IMG/VR virus record: IMGVR_UViG_3300050821_003358
Span: 1-42,786 of that record
Strand: one strand, 5' to 3'
From: a virus
DNA length: 42,786 bases
The notes beneath the pieces were generated by a model that worked only from the letters and a program-made list of their open reading frames with translations, ran no database searches and was not told the origin of the DNA. Positions 7,910-15,455 of this stretch are shown here, piece after piece. Made by a program: the position numbers and the translations under genes. Positions within the stretch are counted from its first letter, which is position 1. Each line of letters starts with the position of its first letter.

Positions 7910-8711
7910 CGTTGTCGTGCTGCTTCATGAATGCGTGGACGGCTCACAGGGCATCGTTGAGCAGGTGATCCGTGAGAACGACAAAGGTCGCATCATCGTG
8001 ACGCGCGCAACGGGCGAGTGGACGGAAATGCAGCACCGTCAGCAGATGCTGGAGCACGCGCGGGCGGCCGGCGCAACGCACATCGCCATCACAGACGCAG
8101 ACGAAGTACTCAGTGGAAACCTGATACCGGGGCCGATTTGCGGTGTGCCGCTGGAGTACGCAATCAAGGAAGGCGCCATGCTGCAACTCCCGCTGTACTA
8201 TATGCGCGGCTCCGTCACGCGCTACCACTCCAACGGCATCTGGGGAAACCGCTGGACCGATGTAGCGTTCCGAGACAACCCGGCTGCGCACTGGGGCGGC
8301 GACAACTTCCACGCGCGCGCACCTCGCGGCGCAGCGTGGCAACCGTACCGACCGATTGAGCAAGGGCAGGGCGGCATCATGCACCTGTGGGCCTGCACTG
8401 GGCGCCGAATCAGAGCAAAGTGCGCTCTTTACAAAGTAACTGAGCGCCTGCGCTGGCCGCACAAATCGCTGAGCGACATCGACCGCATGTACTCGTGGGC
8501 CATTCACGGCGACTCCAGCATCGTGCGCTACGGCACGCCTGACACGTGGACGTACACTGAGGCTCCGGAATCGTGGTGGGCACCGTACGCACATCTGATG
8601 AAGTACCTTGACGTGGACGCGGAGCCGTGGCAGGAGGCTGAGGTGCAGCGGCTGGTGGCGAAGCACGGCGCGGCAATGTTCGCGGGGCTGGATTTGTTCG
8701 GGGTGGCGTGA
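7824..8711 (+). CDS. Glycosyltransferase family 2 (glycan cassette, last)
   Basis: A 295-aa protein. L-M-P-V-R-N-E-D at 6-13 is the opening of the family 2 fold and I-T-D-A-D-E at 89-94 is the DxD motif, followed by a strand-rich acceptor half with several Trp/His. Start ATG at 7824 has GGAGG four nt upstream, a somewhat tight spacing. It closes the glycan cassette; its stop overlaps the next ATG at 8711. Confidence 0.83.
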   Translation: MKLVGLMPVRNEDWVLGLSLRVALLWCDSVVVLLHECVDGSQGIVEQVIRENDKGRIIVTRATGEWTEMQHRQQMLEHARAAGATHIAITDADEVLSGNLIPGPICGVPLEYAIKEGAMLQLPLYYMRGSVTRYHSNGIWGNRWTDVAFRDNPAAHWGGDNFHARAPRGAAWQPYRPIEQGQGGIMHLWACTGRRIRAKCALYKVTERLRWPHKSLSDIDRMYSWAIHGDSSIVRYGTPDTWTYTEAPESWWAPYAHLMKYLDVDAEPWQEAEVQRLVAKHGAAMFAGLDLFGVA

Positions 8712-9061
8712 TGTTGTGCGTTGGTTGCGGTTTCCCGCTGTCGTCTTTTGCCCTCAGAACAGCTTGTCAAGCATGCGTCAATAACAGGGCATGGCTTCGG
8801 CGCCTTCAAATGTTAGTGATGTACGAGCAGGGAATGACACAGAGAGAGATCGGCCTACACTTTGGATTTTCCCCAGCAGCGGCATCCCAATACATCAGGC
8901 GCGCTAAGCGTGATCAGGACAGCAAGCTCATACACTCCGTCCAAAAGCGGTGGACTCACGCGAAGGCAATTTTGGAAATTGGTGCTATGATTGTCGCAAA
9001 TGCAGCTTCTCGGCCGCGCTCGCGTCTGGTGGAACGCTCCGAAGCAGTTAGCGGCTGCTGA
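8711..9061 (+). CDS. Zinc-ribbon/helix-turn-helix DNA-binding protein
   Basis: A 116-aa protein. C3-x-x-C6 and C19-x-x-C22 form an N-terminal zinc ribbon, and residues ~42-66 (GMTQREIGLHFGFSPAAASQYIRR) form a clear HTH of the sigma-region-4/LuxR kind. It sits directly before the portal gene. It could be a regulator or a terminase-small-like DNA-binding protein; there is no terminase large gene next to it in this window. The last ~20 codons overlap the portal start. Confidence 0.65.
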   Translation: MLCVGCGFPLSSFALRTACQACVNNRAWLRRLQMLVMYEQGMTQREIGLHFGFSPAAASQYIRRAKRDQDSKLIHSVQKRWTHAKAILEIGAMIVANAASRPRSRLVERSEAVSGC

Positions 9062-10859
9062 AAAACTGGTTACAGCGCAACGCGAAGCGCTCGAAGCTGC
9101 AGTTCAATCCCTCCAACTAGTCAAGTACGACCGAGACGAGCTCGCATGGAACACCGACCCGCGCAATCGCCGCGACCTCGAAGAGCGCAATCATCTGAAC
9201 GATGAAGTGGAAGCGTGGATGCTCGCAGGTGCAGGCCCGCGCATGGACCGCCCAACGAAAGAATCGCTACCAGCGGCTGTGCCGGTGCAGATCAAAGAGC
9301 GCTTGTGGGAACTCGAGCTCGCACTTGAAGACCGCGGATGGCAGAGACAACTCGCGCTTGCGCAAACGGAGTTCAGCCGGTACGGGCTTCAGCAGATCAT
9401 TCTCATTTCGCGGCTGATGTTCATTAAGAATCCGCTCATCCGGCGCTGGGTTCTGATCAGCGGCTACTACACGTTCGGTCGCGGCGTCGAGATTTCTTGT
9501 GACGACGAAGACGCAAATGAAGTGATTCAGGATTTCCTCACGGCAAATGTCAGCGAGTTCGGGCAGATCGGGCTCATCGAAAAGGACAACTCGCTCCACA
9601 CTGATGGACAGGTGTTCTTCGTGTTCTTCGCAGACAAGGGCAAGGGCGGATTGAAAGTTCGGACGATCCCGGCCACGGAGATCACCGACATCATCACGAA
9701 TCCCGACGACACCAGTGAAGCGCGATACTTCCAGCGGCGATGGGTGCAGCGTGTGACCGATCCAGCAACCGGCGTAACACAGAACGAGATGATGGAAAAG
9801 TTTTATCCGGCACTCGCTTATGAAGATGCTGTAGATTCCATCGGTGGCGTCGAAGTGTTGCGTGATCAGCCGGTGTACCACATGAAAGTGGGCGGCCTTA
9901 AGGAGTGGCTGTTCGGTTTGCCAGAGGTGTACTGCGGTATCGACTGGGCGCGTGCATACAAATCCTTCCTCGAAGACTGGGCGAGCCTCAATCGCGCGCT
10001 AGCCAGGTTCGCATGGAACCTCGAAACCAAGGGCGGCGTCGCGGCGATCCAGAACTTTCAGAAGGTGCTCAGTACGACGCTTGGACAGGGCGGAACGCAG
10101 ATCGAGAGCAATCCGCCACCGACAACAGGCTCCGCATTCGTGACCGGGCCGGGGAATAAGCTGGAACCAATCAAGACCGCGGGCAGCACGAACAACCCGG
10201 AGCAAGGGCGCCGCGTTCTTCTGATGCTCTGCGCGGGAGCCGGCTTGCCGGAAACGTTCTTCGGCGATGCGTCGACGGGCAGCTTGGCGACGGCGGTGAG
10301 CCTTGATCGCCCGACAGAGTTGAAGTTCCTGGAGCGGCAGGAGCGCTGGAGAGCGGTGCTACAGGTGATCGTGACGTACGCACTTCAGCAATCCAACAAA
10401 GCGCCCAAGGGCAAATTACGCGAGGCGCGGCAAAAGGCGAACCTCAACGGTGACCTGTCCGACCTCACGGTAAACGTGAAGTTCCCCGCTGTCTTGGAAC
10501 ACGACATCGCAATCATGGTGTCTGCGATCGTTCAAGCAGCCACGCTGGGCGGCTTCCAGCTTGGCGGGACGATGGACATGCGAACGACCGCCCAACTGCT
10601 CATGGCGGAGCTTGGCGTCGAAGACCCAAAGGCAGTAGTCGACGCAATGTATCCGCCTGAAGAGACAGGGGATACCAAGTACGACCCGAAGAACTACGCG
10701 GACAACGGCAAAGCGGATGCGATCGAGGACGCGCCGGCGCTTCCACCTCAGCCGGGTGCGCATCTGGTGACGCCAAGCTTCGGCAAGGAGAGCGCTAGGT
10801 TGCAATTCATCGTGGACCGGCTGCTACAGGTGAGCCGCAAGCTGCAAGAGAGCCGATAG
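9000..10859 (+). CDS. Phage portal protein
   Basis: A 619-aa protein that should form the dodecameric ring at the capsid vertex through which DNA passes. Supporting features: an N-terminal helical region, the conserved mid-section with VFFVFFADKGKGGLKVRTIPATEI and a following N-P-D-D, the wing/stem region, and the typical acidic, proline-containing C-terminus. Position upstream of MuF, protease and capsid genes agrees. ATG at 9000 chosen; TTG at 8991 is an equally possible start, and neither has a strong ribosome-binding site. It overlaps the end of the HTH gene by about 60 nt. Confidence 0.85.
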   Translation: MQLLGRARVWWNAPKQLAAAEKLVTAQREALEAAVQSLQLVKYDRDELAWNTDPRNRRDLEERNHLNDEVEAWMLAGAGPRMDRPTKESLPAAVPVQIKERLWELELALEDRGWQRQLALAQTEFSRYGLQQIILISRLMFIKNPLIRRWVLISGYYTFGRGVEISCDDEDANEVIQDFLTANVSEFGQIGLIEKDNSLHTDGQVFFVFFADKGKGGLKVRTIPATEITDIITNPDDTSEARYFQRRWVQRVTDPATGVTQNEMMEKFYPALAYEDAVDSIGGVEVLRDQPVYHMKVGGLKEWLFGLPEVYCGIDWARAYKSFLEDWASLNRALARFAWNLETKGGVAAIQNFQKVLSTTLGQGGTQIESNPPPTTGSAFVTGPGNKLEPIKTAGSTNNPEQGRRVLLMLCAGAGLPETFFGDASTGSLATAVSLDRPTELKFLERQERWRAVLQVIVTYALQQSNKAPKGKLREARQKANLNGDLSDLTVNVKFPAVLEHDIAIMVSAIVQAATLGGFQLGGTMDMRTTAQLLMAELGVEDPKAVVDAMYPPEETGDTKYDPKNYADNGKADAIEDAPALPPQPGAHLVTPSFGKESARLQFIVDRLLQVSRKLQESR

Positions 10860-10867
10860 TACGCTTG

Positions 10868-10900
10868 GGACTTGCGCAACTCGACGTAACGCGGTAGAAT
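10868..10900 (+). promoter_or_regulatory. Leaderless promoter with GGACTTGCGCAACTC element
   Basis: An exact copy of the 15-bp element covers 10868-10882. Its TTGCGC (10872-10877) is 17 bp upstream of TAGAAT (10895-10900). The -10 box ends 6 nt before ATG 10907, so RNA should start at or next to the start codon. There is no ribosome-binding site. Confidence 0.75.
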
Positions 10901-10906
10901 CGGCAC

Positions 10907-11062
10907 ATGACAAAACAGGAAGCGCTCGACTGCGTTCGCAACGCATACGGCGTGTTGATGGACGATCGAACCGCAGACATGGCGCAACGAAACGCATATG
11001 CTAGCGAGTTCGAGGAAGTGATTGCCGCACTGAGCGAAGAGACGCCGCGCAAGGGCAAGTAG
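10907..11062 (+). CDS. Small hypothetical protein (leaderless)
   Basis: A 51-aa acidic, helical protein without recognisable domains. It is the first gene behind the element-bearing promoter at 10868-10900 and has no Shine-Dalgarno sequence, matching leaderless translation. It is inserted between portal and MuF genes and is therefore moron-like: independently transcribed within the late operon. Confidence 0.65.
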   Translation: MTKQEALDCVRNAYGVLMDDRTADMAQRNAYASEFEEVIAALSEETPRKGK

Positions 11063-11065
11063 ACC

Positions 11066-11638
11066 ATGACCAAAAGGCAAGCGATGAAGCCAGCGCCCTT
11101 GCTGTCCATGTTTGAGGACATCGTGCAGGGCCATGGGTTTTTCATGGATTCTGCCGACTGGCATCAGCTTCGTTATTCGTGTCACGTGGACTGGCTGAAG
11201 CCTCTACTGGAAATGGGCGCGATTGAGGAAATCGGGACTTCGCCAGCATGGACGAAAGAGCAGTGGCGAAAGGCAAAAGGCGTCGGGCCGCGCCCGCGAT
11301 TCAACTATCACAAGTTTCGGGCGACGCCAGCGGGAATGAAATGGTGGCTGACGGAAAGAACGAAGGAAATAACCGACAGGGGCGCTGCGCTCGCTGCGCT
11401 CATGGAAGATCGGGGAGGCTCGCCGCAACTGGAGGGCAAAGGAATTGGAGCTGAGTTGCGGTATTGGGGCATCGGCCCGCATCACGATATGCAGGCTGCT
11501 ATGCTCGGCATTCTCGCCGGGCACTTTGAGTTTGTTAGCCTGTATCTCTACTTTTGCGAGGCATGGATTGTTGTGAGGCTCACGCGTCAGGGCTACGAGT
11601 TTTTCAGTTCGCTTCCGCGTTTTGTAGAGGTATGCTGA
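11066..11638 (+). CDS. Hypothetical protein
   Basis: A 190-aa soluble protein. It follows the leaderless gene at a 3-nt distance and is probably cotranscribed with it. It has helical segments and a C-terminal hydrophobic, beta-rich part with an F-E-F-V-S-L-Y-L-Y-F stretch. The middle (FRATPAGMKWW) resembles a winged-helix wing, so a small DNA-binding role is possible but unproven. Not recognised as any head protein. Confidence 0.6.
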   Translation: MTKRQAMKPAPLLSMFEDIVQGHGFFMDSADWHQLRYSCHVDWLKPLLEMGAIEEIGTSPAWTKEQWRKAKGVGPRPRFNYHKFRATPAGMKWWLTERTKEITDRGAALAALMEDRGGSPQLEGKGIGAELRYWGIGPHHDMQAAMLGILAGHFEFVSLYLYFCEAWIVVRLTRQGYEFFSSLPRFVEVC

Positions 11639-12907
11639 GTGAAGCTATTCTTGCAGCGCCACTGCCACTCCTTCGAAGGAGAGCGCATGGACTCCACCTT
11701 GGAACTCACCAGCAAGGGAGTGCGTGACGCAAAGCTAATGCGCCAGTTTCGCAAGGACCTGGACATCAAGTTCGACGTAGCGTTCGTGAGCGACTTCGTG
11801 CGCTGCCAACAGACCGCTGATGTGGTGGTAAACAAGAAGGCGCCGCGCTTCGACATGAAGGAGTTGCGGCCGAACTGCACACCCGAGGAAGCGTTCATCG
11901 CGATGCACAAAGCGTTTCCCGAGCTGGCGGCGTCCGACAAAGCACCGGAGACCAGCGTCTATATCTGCACGCACAATCCGCTCATCCAAGCAATCGCCGG
12001 AACGGTGTGGTTCGGGTTCAATCCGGATGTGAACAACTTCAGCCACGGCACGATGCTTCGGATTGATACGCACGAATTGCCGCCTGAGAAGCATCCGCTT
12101 CACTGGATCATTCGCCCGGGACTTGTCGAGCACATGTACGAGTCGGATCTGGTGGAGAGTGCAACGCAGTTGGTTGAGCACTTGGGCCGGGCGAGCAAAG
12201 CGCGTATTGTGGATCCGCTGATTGCTTCGCTACAGCGGGCGGTCGGGAGGCGCTTCAAGAAGCAGGGCGAAGCTTATACGACGACGGGCAGGATTTGGCC
12301 AGCTTTCGATGAGGCAAGCCGCTTCCGTACCGCTTTCGGTCGCGTCTCAAGCAAGTCATATGACGCCGGTGTAGCGCATGTGGCTGGCGCGCTCGGCGTG
12401 AACCCCGCTCCGGTATATGCAGGCGTGACTGAAGCTGCGAAGTTGAATTTGAAGCGGCAACCGCCAGGCCACGAACGCACTGCGGTGGACCTCGAAAGCG
12501 AGATAGACGCCACCACTCAGGAACGCATCGCTGCAATCGAAAGCGACGGAGTCGCCAAAGGGTTGACAGCAGCAGCTATCGCTACCGCCATACGCCAGCA
12601 GTTCCGCGAATGGGCCGGTGGTCGCGCGCTGACGATCGCTGAGGCGGAAGTGTCGCGGGCGTTTCACCAGGGCGGCGCTGACGTCGCGCGGATCGTGAAT
12701 CAGGAGGGCGGCGGGCACCTCGTAGAGAAAGCTTGGGACGGTGAACCCGATGCCTGTGATGAGATTTGCATGCCGAATATCGAGGACGGCTGGATCCCAG
12801 AGGACATTCTGTTTCAGAGCGGCGATTCGGAACCGCCAGGCCATCCGAACTGCAGATGTTCGCTGAGTTATCGGACGGTGGGGCAGAGCGAGGAGGCACG
12901 GAGATGA
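11639..12907 (+). CDS. Histidine phosphatase domain fused to MuF-type head protein
   Basis: A 422-aa protein with GTG start directly after the upstream stop. Residues 1 to ~150 match the histidine phosphatase (phosphoglycerate mutase/SixA) fold: L-F-L-Q-R-H-C (R7, H8; RHG has become RHC), LTSKG, S-D-F-V-R-C-Q-Q-T-A with R55, E75, and I-C-T-H-N with H112. All expected catalytic residues are present. Residues ~320-415 are a Mu gpF-like head morphogenesis domain ending W-D-G-E-P-D-A-C and P-P-G-H-P-N-C-R-C. MuF proteins enter the procapsid with the portal and can be ejected, so the phosphatase may be a virion-delivered enzyme. Confidence 0.8.
   Translation: MKLFLQRHCHSFEGERMDSTLELTSKGVRDAKLMRQFRKDLDIKFDVAFVSDFVRCQQTADVVVNKKAPRFDMKELRPNCTPEEAFIAMHKAFPELAASDKAPETSVYICTHNPLIQAIAGTVWFGFNPDVNNFSHGTMLRIDTHELPPEKHPLHWIIRPGLVEHMYESDLVESATQLVEHLGRASKARIVDPLIASLQRAVGRRFKKQGEAYTTTGRIWPAFDEASRFRTAFGRVSSKSYDAGVAHVAGALGVNPAPVYAGVTEAAKLNLKRQPPGHERTAVDLESEIDATTQERIAAIESDGVAKGLTAAAIATAIRQQFREWAGGRALTIAEAEVSRAFHQGGADVARIVNQEGGGHLVEKAWDGEPDACDEICMPNIEDGWIPEDILFQSGDSEPPGHPNCRCSLSYRTVGQSEEARR
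12882..12897 (+). repeat. 16-bp direct repeat carrying a ribosome-binding site (copy 1)
   Basis: GGCAGAGCGAGGAGGC occurs here and again at 13131-13146. Each copy ends a frame encoding Q-S-E-E-A-R-R-stop and supplies a GAGGAGG site about 7 nt before the next start (12904 and 13153). This looks like a duplicated gene junction. Confidence 0.85.
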
Positions 12908-13128
12908 GCGCACGAAAGAAAGATCGCTGGATTGGGACGGCTCAAGTCTTCATTGACGTTTCTGGTTATGCGCGCGCGGTACTGATTCACGAAGACGGCA
13001 GGCGTTATCGGCTCATCGGTCCCATTGGTTGCACCGGCGAAGGTGTAGACGAAATGAAGGATCGCACCGGAACGGAATCTGGATTGAAACAAAAGATTGA
13101 AAAGGAACTACGCGATGCAGGATATTGA
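12904..13128 (+). CDS. Small hypothetical protein
   Basis: A 74-aa basic protein with a short beta-rich core (RYRLIGPIG). ATG overlaps the MuF stop (ATGA) and has GAGGAGG 7 nt upstream. No family recognised. Position between MuF and protease genes is common for small accessory or head-related proteins. Confidence 0.6.
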   Translation: MSARKKDRWIGTAQVFIDVSGYARAVLIHEDGRRYRLIGPIGCTGEGVDEMKDRTGTESGLKQKIEKELRDAGY

Positions 13129-13130
13129 GC

Positions 13131-13146
13131 GGCAGAGCGAGGAGGC
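13131..13146 (+). repeat. 16-bp direct repeat carrying a ribosome-binding site (copy 2)
   Basis: Second copy of GGCAGAGCGAGGAGGC. A 13-codon frame starting at ATG 13115 ends in the same Q-S-E-E-A-R-R tail as the MuF protein, which suggests that the gene end and its junction were duplicated with the small gene between them. Confidence 0.85.
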
Positions 13147-13152
13147 CAGACG

Positions 13153-13302
13153 GTGAGAGTTGTGTCAGTTGAAATCATGTCAGTGACGCGGCGTTCGTCT
13201 ATCGCCATGAGGCGCTATTGCTTCGCCGCAAAGAAGTTTCGGCGATTGATGAAGAAACAAACGAGTGGCTCTATCTACATCGGCAAAGGGAACTGGCGCT
13301 AG
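13153..13302 (+). CDS. Small basic protein
   Basis: A 49-aa, strongly basic protein. GTG start at 13153 chosen because the GAGGAGG of the duplicated junction lies 7 nt upstream; its TAG is followed at once by the next ATG. Basic residues are clustered in the middle (AAKKFRRLMKK). It may bind nucleic acid; no family recognised. Confidence 0.5.
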   Translation: MRVVSVEIMSVTRRSSIAMRRYCFAAKKFRRLMKKQTSGSIYIGKGNWR

Positions 13303-13680
13303 ATGCAATTCACAATACTGAAGCGCTCCAATCTGAAGCGCCGGGCACCACGCCGCAAACCGGGTGACGTAGATCGGGAATACGTGGAGTGGATCAAAAC
13401 GCTGCCGTGTGTGGCGTGCTTTCTAAAGCTCTGGGGCTGGGAGCAATTGTTGAGCATGGCCGAGCCGGGCATCATCATGTCGGAAGCGCACCATGCCGGC
13501 GATCATCCCTATGCGCGACGGGCTGCCGATCGCACCTGCATACCGCTCTGTGGCTTCGAGCATCACAGAGAAGGCCCAGACTCAGCGCACAAGCTGGGGA
13601 AACGATTCTGGGCGCATCACGGAATAGACCGGGATGCCCTCATCCGTGAACTGAACGAGCGCTACGACACCACGCACTGA
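13303..13680 (+). CDS. HNH/His-Me-finger nuclease-like protein
   Basis: A 125-aa protein with a basic N-terminus, L-P-C-V-A-C (C36/C39), E-A-H-H-A-G-D-H at 61-68, D-R-T-C-I-P-L-C at 77-84, H87/H88 and F-W-A-H-H-G-I near the end. This pattern matches a family of small zinc-binding nucleases widespread in phages and prophages, in which the 'EAHH' and 'H-H' motifs chelate metal. HNH enzymes next to packaging genes often assist terminase nicking. It starts right behind the upstream TAG. Confidence 0.72.
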   Translation: MQFTILKRSNLKRRAPRRKPGDVDREYVEWIKTLPCVACFLKLWGWEQLLSMAEPGIIMSEAHHAGDHPYARRAADRTCIPLCGFEHHREGPDSAHKLGKRFWAHHGIDRDALIRELNERYDTTH

Positions 13681-13694
13681 CGAGCGATAGCCGC

Positions 13695-13943
13695 ATGCAC
13701 ATCACTGAGCCGGTTTTGGTCTGGGTCGATGTGGACGTCGGTATCGCGTGGCTGGTGCGTTATCTCAACCGTTGGCACGACATCCGCACGCACGCAAGTT
13801 GTCAGGGCACGACGCAGGAGGGAGGTGTGACGCCCGCTCATGTCATGGTCACATGGAACGAAGACGGAACGCTGCTGCGGTTGCTGCGCGAATTCGATGT
13901 CACGCTTTTGGGCTCGTACTTCGGCAACGTTCATCCACGTTAA
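13695..13943 (+). CDS. Hypothetical protein
   Basis: An 82-aa protein with alternating strands and helices (VLVWVDVDVGIAWLVRYLN, then a C-Q-G-T-T segment). It resembles small phage proteins of unknown function. It is preceded by a 15-bp CGAGCGATAGCCGCA element that recurs near 13956. Its stop overlaps the stop of the minus-strand gene that follows (convergent). Confidence 0.6.
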   Translation: MHITEPVLVWVDVDVGIAWLVRYLNRWHDIRTHASCQGTTQEGGVTPAHVMVTWNEDGTLLRLLREFDVTLLGSYFGNVHPR

Positions 13944-14182
13944 GTGACGATACATTGCCGAGCGATAGCCGCAGCCGTCCGGCCGTTCAACTCCAAGTCA
14001 GCTATGTTCTCAAATGCCGCGGCGATAGCTTCGCGCGCACCGGCCACGCCGCGATTGAAAGCCGCCTGATCGTCTAGTTTCTTCTTCAGCGGGCGCCAGT
14101 TGCGTTGATACGCAGCGCGGCAATCCGGGCAATACTTGTCTCCGTTACCCCTCGCTTCGCTGCTGCATCGCGCACACTTCAT
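13940..14182 (-). CDS. Small zinc-ribbon protein, antisense to the head operon
   Basis: An 80-aa protein starting M-K-C-A-R-C and continuing Y-C-P-D-C, a four-cysteine zinc ribbon, followed by a basic helix (NWRPLKKKLDD) and an Ala-rich helix. ATG at 14182 chosen because the upstream extension is composed of antisense of the protease gene. It lies on the minus strand among plus-strand head genes, typical of a moron. No clear ribosome-binding site or -10 box was seen. Confidence 0.6.
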   Translation of the reverse strand: MKCARCSSEARGNGDKYCPDCRAAYQRNWRPLKKKLDDQAAFNRGVAGAREAIAAAFENIADLELNGRTAAAIARQCIVT

Positions 14183-14243
14183 CAGAAAATTTGCCGTTAA
14201 ACCGATTGTACATAACCACGGCACGTGAAATGCTGAGGCGTAC

Positions 14244-15455
14244 ATGCCTCTCGCCAATTGGGTAGCTCGTTTGCAAGAGGCGAACGCTGACGAGCTTGTT
14301 ATCGCGTTCGATCTCATCAAAGAAGCCGGCGCGCGCAATTCAAAGAAAGATGCGGCGCTACTCCAAACCATTCACGATCACACCGTAGCACTGGGCGCAG
14401 GTTGCGCCACGAAGGAAGCGGTCGCGGTCGACATCGTTGGCGACATCATCCCGCTCAAGGAAGGGGCTGTAGGTCAGGACGGCACCGCCTACCTAAAACT
14501 GATAGCTCCGGGTTGGGGATCGTCCGGATTTTATTCGAGCGAGGTTCTGAAGCGGGACGGGCCGCGGGTATTCCCGGCCGGAACCAAAAACTTCTGGGAC
14601 CATCAAACCGCAGCCGAAGAGTCGGCCAGGCCCGAAGGATCGCTGCGGGACCTCGCAAGTGTGCTCACCGAAGACGCGCACTGGGATGATAACGGGCCGG
14701 CTGGCGCTGGGCTCTACGCCAAGGCCAAAGTGTTCGAGCAGTTCCGACAGCCTGTCGACGACCTTTCAAAGCACATCGGCGTGAGCATTCGCGCAAACGG
14801 ACGCGCGAAAGAAGGCGCCGCGGACGGCAAGAAGGGCCCAATCATCGAGCAACTCACCCGCGGCATCAGCGCCGACTACGTGACGACGCCAGGCGCGGGC
14901 GGCAAGATTCTGCAGTTATTCGAGGCGGCGCGTGGCCGCGAATCCACACAAGGAGACAACGATATGGATGAGGCCACCGTTAAACGGCTCATCGCGGAGG
15001 CGACGGCACCGCTGATCGCTGAAAACAAAAAGCTCAAGGAGGCCATCGCCGCGGATGAAGCGCCGAAGGTCAAACGGGGCAAAACCATCAAGCGCATGCT
15101 CGAAGGGATCAATCTCCCGGGCGTGTATCGTGACTTGCTCATTGAGCGCGTGAAAGCAAAGTATCCGCTCACCGAAGCCGGCGTTACAGACGAGACGCGG
15201 CTCAAGGCGCTCGTTGAGAAAGAGCTCGGCAAGATCGCGGAGCAACTATCGAAGGAAACCGGGCGCGTCGTCAACCTGGGTCCGGCACCTACGGTCGACC
15301 CGAAGCTTCGCGAAGCAGCGGGGCAGGAGTGGGACAAGCAATTTTCCGAATCCATGCACGAGCTCGCGGATGAGTTCATGGACCACAACGAAGAGTCGGA
15401 TCCCAAGGCGGTTGAACGGCGCCGCAACCTCTTCACCAACGGGAGGGCAGCGTGA
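14244..15455 (+). CDS. Prohead protease with C-terminal scaffold domain
   Basis: A 403-aa protein. Residues ~60-230 form a phage prohead serine protease-like domain; H120 (in N-F-W-D-H-Q-T) and S181 (in H-I-G-V-S-I-R-A-N-G) fit the catalytic His/Ser spacing of the Mu/HK97-type family. Residues 241-403 are charged, coiled-coil rich and scaffold-like. The start has GAGG five nt upstream. The enzyme should process scaffold and capsid subunits during maturation and then destroy itself. Confidence 0.8.
   Translation: MPLANWVARLQEANADELVIAFDLIKEAGARNSKKDAALLQTIHDHTVALGAGCATKEAVAVDIVGDIIPLKEGAVGQDGTAYLKLIAPGWGSSGFYSSEVLKRDGPRVFPAGTKNFWDHQTAAEESARPEGSLRDLASVLTEDAHWDDNGPAGAGLYAKAKVFEQFRQPVDDLSKHIGVSIRANGRAKEGAADGKKGPIIEQLTRGISADYVTTPGAGGKILQLFEAARGRESTQGDNDMDEATVKRLIAEATAPLIAENKKLKEAIAADEAPKVKRGKTIKRMLEGINLPGVYRDLLIERVKAKYPLTEAGVTDETRLKALVEKELGKIAEQLSKETGRVVNLGPAPTVDPKLREAAGQEWDKQFSESMHELADEFMDHNEESDPKAVERRRNLFTNGRAA
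14964..15455 (+). CDS. Nested in-frame scaffolding protein
   Basis: Within the protease gene an AAGGAGA site (about 14950-14955) lies 8 nt before ATG 14964, in the same frame. Translation from there yields a 163-aa acidic coiled-coil protein that is the C-terminal scaffold region alone. This matches the lambda C/Nu3 arrangement, in which the scaffold is made in excess from an internal start. The site is a much better Shine-Dalgarno than that of the full-length gene. Confidence 0.75.
   Translation: MDEATVKRLIAEATAPLIAENKKLKEAIAADEAPKVKRGKTIKRMLEGINLPGVYRDLLIERVKAKYPLTEAGVTDETRLKALVEKELGKIAEQLSKETGRVVNLGPAPTVDPKLREAAGQEWDKQFSESMHELADEFMDHNEESDPKAVERRRNLFTNGRAA

Noticed and set aside
9352-9372. 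TTGCGCAA in the portal gene as another operator
   Set aside because: The flanks do not match the rest of the element and no -10 box follows at 17 bp; probably a chance match in coding sequence.
13681-13971. CGAGCGATAGCCGCA repeated near 13681 and 13956 as a control site or attachment site
   Set aside because: Only two short copies, one inside a gene end, with no promoter or recombinase context. Too little to call.
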